Part shown: piece after piece, positions 8,622 through 17,793 of the stretch
Position numbering within the stretch: the first letter of the stretch is position 1
Layout: the number at the start of each line of letters is the position of its first letter
Origin: an uncultured Bacteroidales bacterium
GTDB taxonomy: Bacteria > Bacteroidota > Bacteroidia > Bacteroidales > UBA932
Length of the DNA: 58,014 bases
NCBI GenBank assembly: GCA_900320545.1
Contig: ONSU01000013.1
Location: forward strand, 1 to 58,014
Direction: 5' to 3'
The notes under the pieces: model-generated
Told to the model about the DNA's origin: nothing
The model's database searches: none
What the model saw: only the letters and a program-made list of their open reading frames with translations
Program-made: the position numbers and the translations under genes

Positions 8622-10910
8622 CTACCACCGGAACCAGATCTTCGCCATGCCGTGGATTGGCGCCTGCGGATAGACATAAACTCCGCTCACGAGTTCACCC
8701 GTATCTATATTATAGTATTTCCAGGCGCCGCCGTCGGCATAATACTTCAGATTGAAAAGATTGTTGACATACGCTCCGATGCCGAGAACGGGCCGGTGCC
8801 GGGACTCCGCCGTCCGCTTGCCGAGGGAGAATTCCTGCGTCAGCGAAAGATTCGCGACGAAATAGCCGGGCACGACGCGGTCCTCCGAGGAGGTATTGTC
8901 GAGATACTGCTTCCCTACATACTTGCCGTCCAGGCGCAGGACCGGGCCGGGATTCCGCAGCAGGGCGTCGAAAGGCTTCACCGTGAGCATCCCGCCGAAG
9001 ATGACCGAGGGCGAGAGCAGCATTGTCGTCCGCTTGAATTCTCCGCCGGGATAGACCTGCGAATAGCCGAGCTCGTTCCAGTCGTTGTCGATGCAGGCCG
9101 CCGAATCGTTATAGGAGGCGATCCGGTTGCGGCTCAGCGTGAGATTGCCGTCGATCCGCAGCCACTTCCAGGGCTCATAGGCGGCCGTAAGTTCAATGCC
9201 CCGCCGCCAGGCGCGCGCCACATTGTCCTTCACCGGATAGCCCGAACTGCTGAGCCGCCCCGTCTCCAGCAGCATGTCGAAATACTCCATCGCGTAGAGG
9301 TTGACGCCGGCGCTCACCTTCTTCCCCGCATACTGATAGCCGATCTCCACGTCGAGCATCTTCTCGGGACGGAGTTCCTCGCGGCCGGCCCCGCCGAGGT
9401 TGTTGCTCTCGATGACCTCCTTGATGTCGCTGCGGGAAGGTTCACGGTGCCCCCAGGCGACCGAGGCGTATACCTTGTGCGCCCCCCACGAGCCCGTCAG
9501 GCCCGCGCGGGGATTGAAGAACGGCCAGAAAGTCCTGTAAGTCATATCCAGCTTGTCTTCGTCATCGACGCCGGACATATCCAGCCCTACGCCGCGGAAC
9601 TGCAGGTCGGCGTAGGCCGTCAGCCACGGAACGATCAGCCATTCCGCCCGGGCGAACACCGAGATCTCCCGCTTCACGCCCCGGTTGAAATACCACCCGT
9701 TCAGCCGGTCTCTCCGGTTGAGCGGCGTATAATCCACCCCGTCCCCGAGCACGGACGACCACAGCATCTCGCCGTAATGATCTCCCGCATATTGCGACAG
9801 ATTCACCCCGGCCGTCACGTCCAGCCGCCGGGAGCGGTACCGCAGGTCCGTCGACAGCACCCAGAGGTTGTTCAGCATCGACTTCCGGTAGATGAAATCG
9901 CTCTTCTTCTCCCCCGCGACGACCGCCGGGAATCCGAATTTTGAGAATTTCTTCGCCTGCTTGTAATACTCGTCATAGCCCTTGCCCCGGGTGTAGTTGA
10001 GCGTCGTGCTCCAGGTCAGCCCGACGGGAAAACGGTGGGCATAGTTAAGTTGGAGATGGTTCTGGTTGTAGTTGTCGGTGGCGTTGTCGTAATAGTGGAC
10101 GTTGCCGGCCGCGTCATAGTACTCCCCCGCGTCGTTGTAGCGCGGGTCTTTTTCGAACTGGTCCAGGTCGATGCCGTTCCAGGTGATGCCGGTGTGCTGG
10201 TCGCCGAGGAGCCAGGTCAGGCGGACGGAATTGTTGCCGCGCATCCAGCCGATGGCGGCGAAAGCGCTCTGGACGCGTGCCTTTGCGTTGCGGATATAGC
10301 CGTCGGTGTAGCCGCGGGAATAGGCGGCGCTGCCGTAGAAGCCGCTTTTGGTAAGGCCGGTCCCGGCCGAAACCGTGGCGGTGAAGGTGCGGAACGATCC
10401 GCCTGAGATGTCGGCGCTGACGAAGGGATCCTGACCGACGAATGCCGTATTCATATTGATGCTCGCCCCGAAGGCGCCCGCGCCGGAGGCCGACGTGCCG
10501 AGGCCGCGCTGGACCTGCACGGAGGAGAGGATGGAGGTCAGGGCCGGAATGTTGACCCAGAAAACCTCCTGCGACTCTCCGTCGTTGAGGGTGATGCCGT
10601 TGAGCGTCACGTTGATCTGTGAGCCCTTGGAGCCGCGGATCCAGATCTTGGAATTGCCGAGCCCGGTACCGCCTTCGTTGGCCGTCACGACGGAGGGCTG
10701 CAGCCCCAGCGCCATCGGAAGCGAGGACGCCGGTGCGGCCTTGGAGAGTTCCTCCCTGCCGGTCATCGTATAGGTTACGGGTGTGGTCTTCCCCGCACGT
10801 GTGGCGGAAACGACGATACTGTCGAGACGTTCTTCTTTTTCGTCCGGGGCCTGGGCCGCGGCGGACAGGGCGGAGAGAACGGCGCCCATAAGCAGCAGAA
10901 TCTTTTTCAT
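8622..10910 (-). CDS. TonB-dependent outer-membrane receptor, probable thiamin uptake
   Basis: Gated 22-strand barrel that imports a scarce nutrient using TonB energy. The 762 residues comprise a signal peptide (MKKILLLMGAVLSALSAAAQA) and a TonB-box-like stretch (ERLDSIVVSATRAG). A plug domain with IWIRGSKGSQINVTLNGITLNDGESQEVFWVNIP follows at about residues 50-160, then the barrel. The C-terminus ends in aromatic IHGMAKIWFRW, as expected for BAM recognition. A TPP riboswitch directly upstream (10914-10984) ties expression to thiamin. Thiamin-regulated receptors of this kind are known in Bacteroidetes, so the substrate is thiamin or a precursor, inferred from regulation and not from binding residues. 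No periplasmic or inner-membrane partner is adjacent. Confidence 0.93.
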   Translation of the reverse strand: MKKILLLMGAVLSALSAAAQAPDEKEERLDSIVVSATRAGKTTPVTYTMTGREELSKAAPASSLPMALGLQPSVVTANEGGTGLGNSKIWIRGSKGSQINVTLNGITLNDGESQEVFWVNIPALTSILSSVQVQRGLGTSASGAGAFGASINMNTAFVGQDPFVSADISGGSFRTFTATVSAGTGLTKSGFYGSAAYSRGYTDGYIRNAKARVQSAFAAIGWMRGNNSVRLTWLLGDQHTGITWNGIDLDQFEKDPRYNDAGEYYDAAGNVHYYDNATDNYNQNHLQLNYAHRFPVGLTWSTTLNYTRGKGYDEYYKQAKKFSKFGFPAVVAGEKKSDFIYRKSMLNNLWVLSTDLRYRSRRLDVTAGVNLSQYAGDHYGEMLWSSVLGDGVDYTPLNRRDRLNGWYFNRGVKREISVFARAEWLIVPWLTAYADLQFRGVGLDMSGVDDEDKLDMTYRTFWPFFNPRAGLTGSWGAHKVYASVAWGHREPSRSDIKEVIESNNLGGAGREELRPEKMLDVEIGYQYAGKKVSAGVNLYAMEYFDMLLETGRLSSSGYPVKDNVARAWRRGIELTAAYEPWKWLRIDGNLTLSRNRIASYNDSAACIDNDWNELGYSQVYPGGEFKRTTMLLSPSVIFGGMLTVKPFDALLRNPGPVLRLDGKYVGKQYLDNTSSEDRVVPGYFVANLSLTQEFSLGKRTAESRHRPVLGIGAYVNNLFNLKYYADGGAWKYYNIDTGELVSGVYVYPQAPIHGMAKIWFRW

Positions 10911-10913
10911 TTT

Positions 10914-10984
10914 CCTTTCGGCGGTATGAACCGCATCAAGTTCGAAGGGTCTTTCTCAACCGGGCGTCTCCCGGTACCCCTAAA
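10914..10984 (-). promoter_or_regulatory. TPP (THI-box) riboswitch
   Basis: On the minus strand the leader holds the THI-box blocks in order. TTAGGGGTACC opens it, followed by a variable GGGAGACGCCC hairpin. Then come GGTTGAGAAAGACCC (core TGAGA...ACCC), GAACTTGATGCGGTTCATACCGC (core CTGAT...GGATAATACC type) and the closing CGAAAGGA. It sits between the promoter box at 10992-10999 and the receptor ATG at 10910, so control is most likely at translation initiation. Confidence 0.88.
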
Positions 10985-10991
10985 TCGGAGG

Positions 10992-10999
10992 CAAAGATA
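10992..10999 (-). promoter_or_regulatory. Promoter -7 box for the riboswitch-TonB receptor unit
   Basis: TATCTTTG on the minus strand, directly ahead of the THI-box. Confidence 0.65.
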
Positions 11000-11042
11000 A
11001 CCCAATTTTACCGGTTTTCCAACCTGTCGGCCCGAACTCTGC

Positions 11043-11140
11043 GGGGAAGATGTGATCAATAGGCGCAGACCTTCCCCATCAAAAATATGTCAAACGTCAT
11101 TTTACGGGGAAGATACCCACGATATGATCACATCTTCCCC
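11043..11140. repeat. Pair of inverted 35-bp REP-like hairpin units
   Basis: Unit 1 (11043-11077) starts GGGGAAGATGTGATCA and ends CTTCCCC. Unit 2 (11106-11140) starts GGGGAAGAT and ends TGATCACATCTTCCCC. Each can fold on itself, and the outer 16 bases of the two units are perfect inverted repeats. They are 28 bases apart, between two divergent genes. The layout is like a BIME (paired REP units). Confidence 0.75.
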
Positions 11141-11162
11141 GGTTAAATAGTAAAAAAAATAT

Positions 11163-11170
11163 TATATTTG
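11163..11170 (+). promoter_or_regulatory. Esterase promoter -7 box
   Basis: TATATTTG, 24 bases ahead of the ATG at 11194. Confidence 0.65.
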
Positions 11171-11193
11171 TCCAGATATATATCCGGACACTT

Positions 11194-12066
11194 ATGAAAC
11201 GTTTTTTCCTGCTACTGTGCGCCCTGCTGTCCCTGACAGTATGCGCATTTGCCACGCCGCTCAAGCGGAGCGAAATCCGTACCGAAACCGTCAACAGCAA
11301 GATGCTCTCGGAAGCGATCAGCGTGAATGTGTATCTGCCTGCGGGCTATGACCCGGACGCGACGAAACGATATCCGGCCGTCTACCTGCTGCACGGCCTG
11401 TACGGCGGATTCAAGGACTGGGTGGAAACGGGCAGGATGAAGGAGCCCGTGGATGAGATGATCGCCCTCGGGGAGGCCGTGCCGATGGTCATCATCATGC
11501 CCAACGCCGGCCATCCGGACGTCCATCACCAGTGGAACGGCTATTTCAACATGCCCGGACGCCCGTACGAAGACTTCTTCTTCGGCGAACTGATTCCCGC
11601 GATGGAATCCCGCTTCCGGATCATCGGCGACAAGCGGCACCGGGCCGTCATGGGCCTTTCGATGGGCGGAGGCGGCAGCACGGTCTACAGCCAGCGCCAT
11701 CCCGACATGTTCTCGAGCTGCTACGCGATGAGCGCCTGGCTCGACCAGCCGGATCCGAAACCGGAAGCCCCCGACGACAAGCTTTACATCGTCCGCAAGT
11801 CGGTCCGCGAGCACAGCGCCATCCAGTTTGTCATCGACGCCGACGAGAAGACGCTCGAGGCCCTGCGTTCCGTCAAATGGTTCTTCGACTGCGGAGACGA
11901 CGACTCGCTGCTCGACCAGTCCGTCCGGATCTATCAGGAGATGCGCAACCGGAAGATCAAGGCCGAACTCCGCGTCCGCGACGGCTGGCACAGCTGGGAA
12001 TACTGGCATACGGCCCTCCGGACGGCCATCCCGTTCGCATCCCGGAGTTTCGGGACGTCAGAGTAG
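11194..12066 (+). CDS. Secreted alpha/beta-hydrolase esterase (esterase D / feruloyl-esterase-like)
   Basis: A 290-residue exported hydrolase. The signal peptide is MKRFFLLLCALLSLTVCAFA. The body has the order of the putative-esterase family: VNVYLPAGYD, RYPAVYLLHGLYGG (oxyanion region), VPMVIIMPNAGH and the nucleophile elbow GLSMGGGGS. WFFDCGDDDSLLDQS carries the probable acid, and VRDGWHSWEYW the probable histidine. The substrate is unknown; relatives release feruloyl or acetyl groups from plant polysaccharides or hydrolyse short acyl esters. It is transcribed alone from a box at 11163-11170 and ends one base before the convergent cyclotransferase gene. Confidence 0.88.
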   Translation: MKRFFLLLCALLSLTVCAFATPLKRSEIRTETVNSKMLSEAISVNVYLPAGYDPDATKRYPAVYLLHGLYGGFKDWVETGRMKEPVDEMIALGEAVPMVIIMPNAGHPDVHHQWNGYFNMPGRPYEDFFFGELIPAMESRFRIIGDKRHRAVMGLSMGGGGSTVYSQRHPDMFSSCYAMSAWLDQPDPKPEAPDDKLYIVRKSVREHSAIQFVIDADEKTLEALRSVKWFFDCGDDDSLLDQSVRIYQEMRNRKIKAELRVRDGWHSWEYWHTALRTAIPFASRSFGTSE

Positions 12067-12067
12067 A

Positions 12068-12850
12068 TTACCTCTTTTCGAGTTCCACTTCATATAAACG
12101 ACGCCAGTATTTGCCCGTGAGGTAGATACGGCCGTCGTTGACGGCGATGCCGTTGAGGACGTCGGTGCGGGGTTCGCGGAGCTTTTCGGGAAGAAGGCCC
12201 TTGCAGTCGATGCGGCGCTCGACGCGGCCGTTTTTCGGGTTGATGACGACGATCAGGTCGGTCATATACACATTCGCCCAGACCTTGCCGTCGATCCATT
12301 CCAGCTCATTGAGATAGTTGACGGGACGGTCGCCCAGGCGAACCTTTACCTTACGTTCGGTCGCAAGGGTTTCCGGATCGAGGAAATAGAGATTGGAGGA
12401 GCCGTCGGAAGCGATGAGCGAACGGCCGTCGGTCGTGAGGCCCCAGCCCTGGCGGGGATAACTGGCGGCGCCGAGGTATTCCAGAGTGGCGGCATCGTAC
12501 TTGAACAGCACGTGGCTGGTCCAGGTCAGGATGTAGAGGACATTCCCCAGCATCACGGAGCCCTCGATGAAATATTCCTTGCCGAAATCCTTACGGCTGA
12601 GGGCCTTGCCCGTCTCCAGGTCCACTTCCCGGAAGGTGGATTCGCCCCACTGGCCCGTGCTCTCGTAGAGCCGGCCGTCCCGGAAGAACAGACCCTGCGT
12701 ATAAGAGGTGCTGTCGTGGGGATATTCCCGTACGACCTTTACCTTATATTCCTTCACGGGGCTCTGTCCGCAGGAAACTGCGAGCGGGAGGACGGCGAGA
12801 AGAACCGCCGCGGCCCGGCACAGCCGATTGACCGATTTTCCTTTATCCAT
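12068..12850 (-). CDS. Glutaminyl-peptide cyclotransferase (glutamine cyclotransferase family), lipoprotein
   Basis: Plant-type cyclotransferase fold, a five-bladed propeller that converts N-terminal glutamine to pyroglutamate. The 260 residues start with a lipoprotein signal ending AVLPLAVSCGQ, so the protein is probably anchored in the envelope facing the periplasm. Family segments visible are YPHDSTSYTQGLFFRDGRLYESTGQWGES, YFIEGSVMLGNVLYILTW, RQGWGLTTDG, YLNELEWIDGKVWANVYMTD and the C-terminal VLNGIAVNDGRIYLTGKYWRRLYEVEL. A promoter box sits 5 bases before the start codon, giving a nearly leaderless mRNA. Confidence 0.92.
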   Translation of the reverse strand: MDKGKSVNRLCRAAAVLLAVLPLAVSCGQSPVKEYKVKVVREYPHDSTSYTQGLFFRDGRLYESTGQWGESTFREVDLETGKALSRKDFGKEYFIEGSVMLGNVLYILTWTSHVLFKYDAATLEYLGAASYPRQGWGLTTDGRSLIASDGSSNLYFLDPETLATERKVKVRLGDRPVNYLNELEWIDGKVWANVYMTDLIVVINPKNGRVERRIDCKGLLPEKLREPRTDVLNGIAVNDGRIYLTGKYWRRLYEVELEKR

Positions 12851-12854
12851 ATCG

Positions 12855-12862
12855 CAAAGGTA
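12855..12862 (-). promoter_or_regulatory. Promoter -7 box for the cyclotransferase gene
   Basis: TACCTTTG on the minus strand, almost touching the ATG at 12850. Confidence 0.55.
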
Positions 12863-12902
12863 AGCAAAAAAGCCGGGATTTGGACAATTCGCCGAAAAAA
12901 GC

Positions 12903-12910
12903 CATCTTTG
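12903..12910 (+). promoter_or_regulatory. Probable metH promoter -7 box
   Basis: CATCTTTG, one mismatch to TAnnTTTG, 17 bases before the metH ATG. No cobalamin riboswitch is seen; the interval to the divergent gene is too short for one. Confidence 0.45.
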
Positions 12911-12926
12911 TGTTCCAAACCCAAAG

Positions 12927-15900
12927 ATGCTTTTCCGCGTGAATCCCTTTCATAACACCTCCCGGAATATTCTGCTGCTGGACGGGGCGATGGGAACGAT
13001 GATCCAGCGTCGTTTCCAGGGAAGCGCCATGCCGTCCGGGCCGGCGGAAATGCTGAACCGGACGCATCCGGCAGTCATCTCCTCCATCCATCGGGAGTAT
13101 ATCGAGGCAGGAGCGGATATCATCGAAACTAATACTTTCAATGCCAACCGCATCTCGCTGGATGCCCATGGTTTAGCGGGCGAAGCAAAGGAGCTGGCAC
13201 TCGCCGGCGCGCGGATTGCACGGGAGGCGGCGGACAGATTCCGGAGCGAGTCCGGAACGACGGACGAAGAGAAGGGTACGACGGGCGGAGAGAAGGGTAC
13301 GACGGGCACACGGCGGAAGGTGCTGGTGGCGGGGAGCGTGGGGCCGACATCCAGAAGTCTGACGCTGCCGTCGGACATCGGCCGGCCGGCATGGCGGGAG
13401 GTGGACTTCGACACGATGGCCGCTGCCTACCGGGAACAAATTGAAGCGCTTGTTGAAGGCGGTGTAGATATCATATTGATAGAGACCTGTTTCGACGCAC
13501 TCAATGCCAAGGCCGCCTTATATGCCTTGCAGCAGGTGGCGCCCGGATTCCCGGCGATGGTGTCCGTCTCGGTCGCCGACAGGAGCGGACGCACCCTTAC
13601 CGGGCAGACACTGGAGGCCTTTTACCACAGTGTACGGCACTATCCCCTGTCGGCCTTCGGGCTCAACTGCTCGCTGGGCGCGGAGGAGATGCTGCCGCTT
13701 GTCCGTGACGTCGCCTCTTTCTCGGACGTCCCCGTGCTCTGCTATCCCAACGCCGGTCTGCCGAACGAAGAAGGGGCCTACGACCAGACCCCGGCGGAAA
13801 TGGCGGAATTTGTGGGCCGGATGGTGACGGAAGGGCTGGTGGACATCGTCGGCGGCTGCTGCGGCACCACCCCCGACCACATAAAGGCCCTCGCATCGAT
13901 CCTATCTGACAGCGCCGGCGATCTCCTTTCCAACAAAGCGGGCAAGCCCCTTTCAAACAGAGCGGGTTACCTTATTTCGAGCGGCGCGGGCAAGGCTGTA
14001 ACCTCCTTCCCCACTGTCTCAGGCCTGGAGGCCTATCCGCTGCAGGGCGGCGGCACCGGATTCACGCCCGTCGGCGAACGGACCAACGTGGCCGGATCCC
14101 GGAAATTCGCCCGGCTCATCGCATCGGGCGCCTATGACGAGGCCATCGGCGTCGCCACGACGCAGGTCGAAGGCGGCGCGCATATCATCGACATCAATAT
14201 GGACGACGCGATGCTCGACGCCCCGCGGGAGATGGAACGGTTTGTCCGCCACATATCCGGAGAGCCCGCCGTCGCGAGCGCCGCGCTTATGATCGATTCC
14301 TCCGACTGGAGCACCGTCCTCGCCGGCCTCAAGAACGCCCAGGGACGCTCCATCGTCAATTCCGTCAGTCTCAAGGAAGGGGAAGACGCCCTCGTCGCCA
14401 AGGCGAAAGAGATTCACGCCCTCGGCGCCGCCATGGTCGTGATGGCCTTCGACGAAGAGGGGCAGGCGGTCACCTATGACCGGAAGATCGCCATCGCCCG
14501 ACGCGCATACGATATTCTGACGGAGCGCGCCGGCATTCCGCCGGAAGACATCATCTTCGACTGCAACATCCTGTCCGTCGGCACCGGCATTCCCGAGCAC
14601 GCCCGCTACGCGGTGGATTTCATCGAGGCGGTCCGGTGGATCAAGGGGCACCTCCCGGGAGCGCTCACAAGCGGCGGGGTGTCCAACCTGAGCTTCGCCT
14701 TCCGGGGCAACAACCCGCTCCGCGAGGCGATGCATTCGGTCTTCCTGTACCACGCGGTGCAGGCCGGACTGGATATGGCCATTGTCAACCCGGCGGCCCT
14801 GATTCCCTACGACAGCATCGACCCTGCGCTCCGCGACGCCGTGGAGGACGTCGTGCTCGACCGGACCCCCGGCGCCACCGAACGCCTGCTGGCCCTTGTG
14901 GCAGAGGGAGATGGCGTGGGCAGTGCCGGTAGCGGCGGTGCAGACGCGGCAAGTGCAGGTGCGACAGGTGCGGCGGACCGGAGGGGTGTGCCGCAAAACA
15001 GGCCGGCCGCCCCCGAGGCGCTCTCCACGGCCATCGTACGCGGCCGGGCCGACGGGCTCGAAGCTCTCACACTCGCCTGCCTGGAGCAGTCCGGCGGCAG
15101 TGCCGTCGCCGTGGTGGAAGGCCCGCTGATGAGCGGGATGGAACAGGTCGGAAAGCTGTTCGGGGAAGGCAAGATGTTCCTCCCGCAGGTCGTCAAATCG
15201 GCCCGGCTGATGCGGGACGCCGTCGCCGTTCTGGAGCCTTATTTCCCGAAGGACGACGGTCCGGAAAGCACAGCGGAAAGTACCGGGCGAGACGACGGAC
15301 ATGACAGTGCGGCCGCCGGACGAGGCCACGCCGGTACCGGGCGCGACCGCATCGTGCTGGCAACGGTGAAGGGCGATGTGCACGACATCGGGAAGAACAT
15401 TACCGGCATCGTCCTCCGCTGCAACGGCTTCGACGTGACCGATCTCGGCGTCATGGTGGAAGGGGAACGGATTCTCGCGGAAGCGGAGCGTCTCCGGGCG
15501 GACATCATCGCAGTCAGCGGCCTCATTACGCCGTCACTATATCAGATGGAAGAACTCTGCAGGGAAATGGCCCGCCGGGGCCTTCAGACTCCCCTGCTGA
15601 TCGGCGGCGCCACGACTTCAGCCGTCCATACGGCCGTCAAGCTCGCCCCGCTCTACGGGCACGTATTCTACTGCCGGGACGCCTCCGGGAGTGCCGTCAT
15701 GGCCCGTCGGCTGATGATCGACCGCGAAGGAACGGAAGCCGCCGCCCATGCTGAACAGGACCGCCTTCGGGCACTCAGGAGCGAGTCCGCGCACAAAAAC
15801 CTGCCAAATCGTGCACAAGCCGCCGAAAAAATGTCCCCTCGTGCACAAAAAAAACCCGAAACGTGCACGGCCCTCGGAGAAACGTTGCCGGAAGGATGCC

Positions 15901-16814
15901 GGGAAGTGCCGCCGGAGGAACTGGTGCCGCTGTTTGACGAGCGGATGTACCTCGCCATCTGGGGCATTCCGTACGGCAAGGCCGACCTCTCGGATCCGGC
16001 CGTCGCCGAGACGCTCCGGGAAGCCCGGGCAACCCTGGAGCGGATGGTCCGCCGCAAGGAAGTCCGCATCACCCTTTCGACCCGGTTCCTGTATGGCGGA
16101 CACCGCGTAGAGAACGGCCTGGACTGGATTGACGGCTATGCGAAGGAGCCAAGGGACAGTGAAACGACTTCTGAGACACAACTGCAGAGCGGCCACGAGG
16201 CGCAAAACGACAAGACATTGCGGCGAATCTGCGCCCTTCCGATGTTTCGCGACGCGCAGGGCCGCTGCCTGACGGACTGGCTGCCGGACGACGAACGGCA
16301 CGGAGGCAAGCCGCAGAAAGAAGCCGGGAAGAGCTACGGAGAAGCGGGCGGAAGGTCCGGGCGGTTCGGCGTATTCGCCATTGCGGTACATCCGACCCTG
16401 AAGCATCCTTCGGGGTGCGACTGCCCGGCCTGCGGCGGTCTGGTCGAAAGGACCCTCCGGCTCACCCTGGCCGAAGCGGCCTCGGAGTGGTTTGAAGCGC
16501 GGCTTCGTCAGACATTTACGGACGCCTCCGCCGTCCGAATCATCAAGCCGGCGGTCGGATATGCCGCCTGCCCGGACCATACGCTCAAAAAGGACGTGCT
16601 CGGCCTGCTGGACAATCCCGGCATCACGCTTACCGACAGTTACGCGATGATCCCGGACGCCTCGATCTGCGCTTTCGTCTTCGCCGCGAGGCAGGCCGCA
16701 GACGCCGCGATGCCCGACATCCGCCGCATCTCCCCCGAGACTGCCCGCATCTACGCCGCGGCGCGGGGATTCACCCCGGAACAAACCCGACAATTCCTCG
16801 GACACCTGCTATGA
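12927..16814 (+). CDS. metH: Cobalamin-dependent methionine synthase
   Basis: Transfers the methyl group of 5-methyltetrahydrofolate to homocysteine via methylcobalamin. The 1295 residues have the full four-module order. The homocysteine domain spans about 14-325 (LLDGAMGTM; zinc ligands Cys248 in NCSLG and Cys311-Cys312 in [10 protein letters not shown]). The pterin domain spans about 362-620 ([19 protein letters not shown]). The cap and B12 domain cover about 640-930, with [10 protein letters not shown] giving the cobalt ligand His819. A reactivation domain follows to the end ([17 protein letters not shown]). Several junctions and loops carry repetitive, non-conserved inserts (about 106-130, 329-360, 659-698, 776-808 and 951-990). 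The core motifs are intact, so it is probably active. The stop overlaps metF as ATGA. Confidence 0.96.
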   Translation: MLFRVNPFHNTSRNILLLDGAMGTMIQRRFQGSAMPSGPAEMLNRTHPAVISSIHREYIEAGADIIETNTFNANRISLDAHGLAGEAKELALAGARIAREAADRFRSESGTTDEEKGTTGGEKGTTGTRRKVLVAGSVGPTSRSLTLPSDIGRPAWREVDFDTMAAAYREQIEALVEGGVDIILIETCFDALNAKAALYALQQVAPGFPAMVSVSVADRSGRTLTGQTLEAFYHSVRHYPLSAFGLNCSLGAEEMLPLVRDVASFSDVPVLCYPNAGLPNEEGAYDQTPAEMAEFVGRMVTEGLVDIVGGCCGTTPDHIKALASILSDSAGDLLSNKAGKPLSNRAGYLISSGAGKAVTSFPTVSGLEAYPLQGGGTGFTPVGERTNVAGSRKFARLIASGAYDEAIGVATTQVEGGAHIIDINMDDAMLDAPREMERFVRHISGEPAVASAALMIDSSDWSTVLAGLKNAQGRSIVNSVSLKEGEDALVAKAKEIHALGAAMVVMAFDEEGQAVTYDRKIAIARRAYDILTERAGIPPEDIIFDCNILSVGTGIPEHARYAVDFIEAVRWIKGHLPGALTSGGVSNLSFAFRGNNPLREAMHSVFLYHAVQAGLDMAIVNPAALIPYDSIDPALRDAVEDVVLDRTPGATERLLALVAEGDGVGSAGSGGADAASAGATGAADRRGVPQNRPAAPEALSTAIVRGRADGLEALTLACLEQSGGSAVAVVEGPLMSGMEQVGKLFGEGKMFLPQVVKSARLMRDAVAVLEPYFPKDDGPESTAESTGRDDGHDSAAAGRGHAGTGRDRIVLATVKGDVHDIGKNITGIVLRCNGFDVTDLGVMVEGERILAEAERLRADIIAVSGLITPSLYQMEELCREMARRGLQTPLLIGGATTSAVHTAVKLAPLYGHVFYCRDASGSAVMARRLMIDREGTEAAAHAEQDRLRALRSESAHKNLPNRAQAAEKMSPRAQKKPETCTALGETLPEGCREVPPEELVPLFDERMYLAIWGIPYGKADLSDPAVAETLREARATLERMVRRKEVRITLSTRFLYGGHRVENGLDWIDGYAKEPRDSETTSETQLQSGHEAQNDKTLRRICALPMFRDAQGRCLTDWLPDDERHGGKPQKEAGKSYGEAGGRSGRFGVFAIAVHPTLKHPSGCDCPACGGLVERTLRLTLAEAASEWFEARLRQTFTDASAVRIIKPAVGYAACPDHTLKKDVLGLLDNPGITLTDSYAMIPDASICAFVFAARQAADAAMPDIRRISPETARIYAAARGFTPEQTRQFLGHLL
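13269..13307. repeat. Tandem 21-bp repeat in metH
   Basis: The 18-mer GAGAAGGGTACGACGGGC occurs at 13269-13286 and again at 13290-13307, in frame. It encodes the repeated EKGTTG in a loop of the homocysteine domain. Confidence 0.7.
13911..14006. repeat. Four imperfect 24-bp tandem repeats in metH
   Basis: Four 8-residue units are encoded in a row: [32 protein letters not shown]. They lie at residues 329-360, exactly at the linker between the homocysteine and pterin domains. Confidence 0.75.
15789..15868. repeat. Two GTGCAC-bounded 28-bp units in metH
   Basis: GCGCAC (15789) and GTGCAC (15811) bound the first unit. GTGCAC (15841) and GTGCAC (15863) bound the second. The spacing inside each unit is the same (22 bases), with 24 bases between units. 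Both have A-rich interiors, and the segment encodes a non-conserved loop (about residues 955-981). Confidence 0.5.
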
Positions 16815-17740
16815 AAATCAACGAACTCATCTCCCTGACCGACAGGCCCTTCCCCTCTCTGGAAGTCGTCCCGCCGCTGAGCGGCACCGACACCGAAGAG
16901 ATTCTCCGGACCATCGGGGACCTCGCGGAATTCGCCCCGCGCTACATCAACGTCACCTGCCACCGGGACGAATACGGCTTCACGCAGAACCCCGACGGCA
17001 CCTGGAGCCGCGTCCTTACCAGGAGCCGCCGCTCCCCCGTCGAGATCTGCCGGGAAATCGGCGCGGCATTCGGCATCGAAACCGTTCCCCATCTGATCTG
17101 CGCCGGCAATTCCGCGGACGACCTCAAAGGGCTGATCCGCGAGGTGACCGAAGCGGGCATCGGCAATGTGATGGCCCTGCGAGGCGATTCTCTGGGCACC
17201 GAAAAGCGGTTTTCCCCCGTCCCCGGCGGTTATTCCCATGCGGACGAACTCGTCACGGCCATCCGGGAGCAGACGGGAGACGCCCTCGGCATCGGCGTCG
17301 GCGGCTATCCAGAAAAGCATTTCGAAGCGGCCAATCTCGACGACGACATCCGGGCGCTGAAGCACAAGGTGGACCGGGGCGCCGACTTCATCATCACGCA
17401 GATGTTCTTCGACAACGCCCGGTTCTACGACTTCGAGCGCCGCTGCCGGGAGGCGGGCATCACCGTGCCCGTCATTCCGGGCATCAAGCCGCTCAGCACA
17501 GTCCGGCACATTTCCCTGCTGCCGGAAACCTTCTCGATCGACATCCCGCTCCCGCTCACCGAAGCCGTCCGGGAGGCGCAGATGGATCATTTCGACCCCA
17601 AGGAGGCCGTCTACAGGGTCGGCACGGACTGGGCCTCCGCACAGGTCCGGGACCTCCTCGACCACGGTGTCAAGGCCGTCCATTTCTATACGATGGGCCG
17701 TTCCCGCAACATCCGAGAAATCCTCCGCCGGAACTTTTAG
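16811..17740 (+). CDS. metF: 5,10-methylenetetrahydrofolate reductase
   Basis: FAD enzyme that reduces 5,10-methylene-THF to 5-methyl-THF, the methyl donor used by MetH encoded just upstream. The 309 residues fit the bacterial single-domain form. Visible motifs are SLEVVPP (the conserved EFFPP region), [61 protein letters not shown] and [12 protein letters not shown]. The active-site glutamate is expected in SLEVVPP. Its ATG overlaps the metH stop, so the two are co-translated. Confidence 0.96.
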   Translation: MKINELISLTDRPFPSLEVVPPLSGTDTEEILRTIGDLAEFAPRYINVTCHRDEYGFTQNPDGTWSRVLTRSRRSPVEICREIGAAFGIETVPHLICAGNSADDLKGLIREVTEAGIGNVMALRGDSLGTEKRFSPVPGGYSHADELVTAIREQTGDALGIGVGGYPEKHFEAANLDDDIRALKHKVDRGADFIITQMFFDNARFYDFERRCREAGITVPVIPGIKPLSTVRHISLLPETFSIDIPLPLTEAVREAQMDHFDPKEAVYRVGTDWASAQVRDLLDHGVKAVHFYTMGRSRNIREILRRNF

Positions 17741-17762
17741 CGGTTATTCCCGTTTTTTTCGC

Positions 17763-17770
17763 TATCTTTG
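17763..17770 (+). promoter_or_regulatory. Promoter -7 box for the glycosyltransferase cluster
   Basis: TATCTTTG, 24 bases ahead of the ATG at 17794. Confidence 0.65.
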
Positions 17771-17793
17771 TACGCTCCCCCCGGAATACTGTT

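Noticed and set aside
12851-12926. Cobalamin riboswitch ahead of metH
   Set aside because: Only 76 bases separate the divergent starts and no B12-box sequence is visible.
13911-15868. CRISPR array inside metH repeats
   Set aside because: The repeats are short, imperfect and in frame, without unique spacers of constant size or cas genes.
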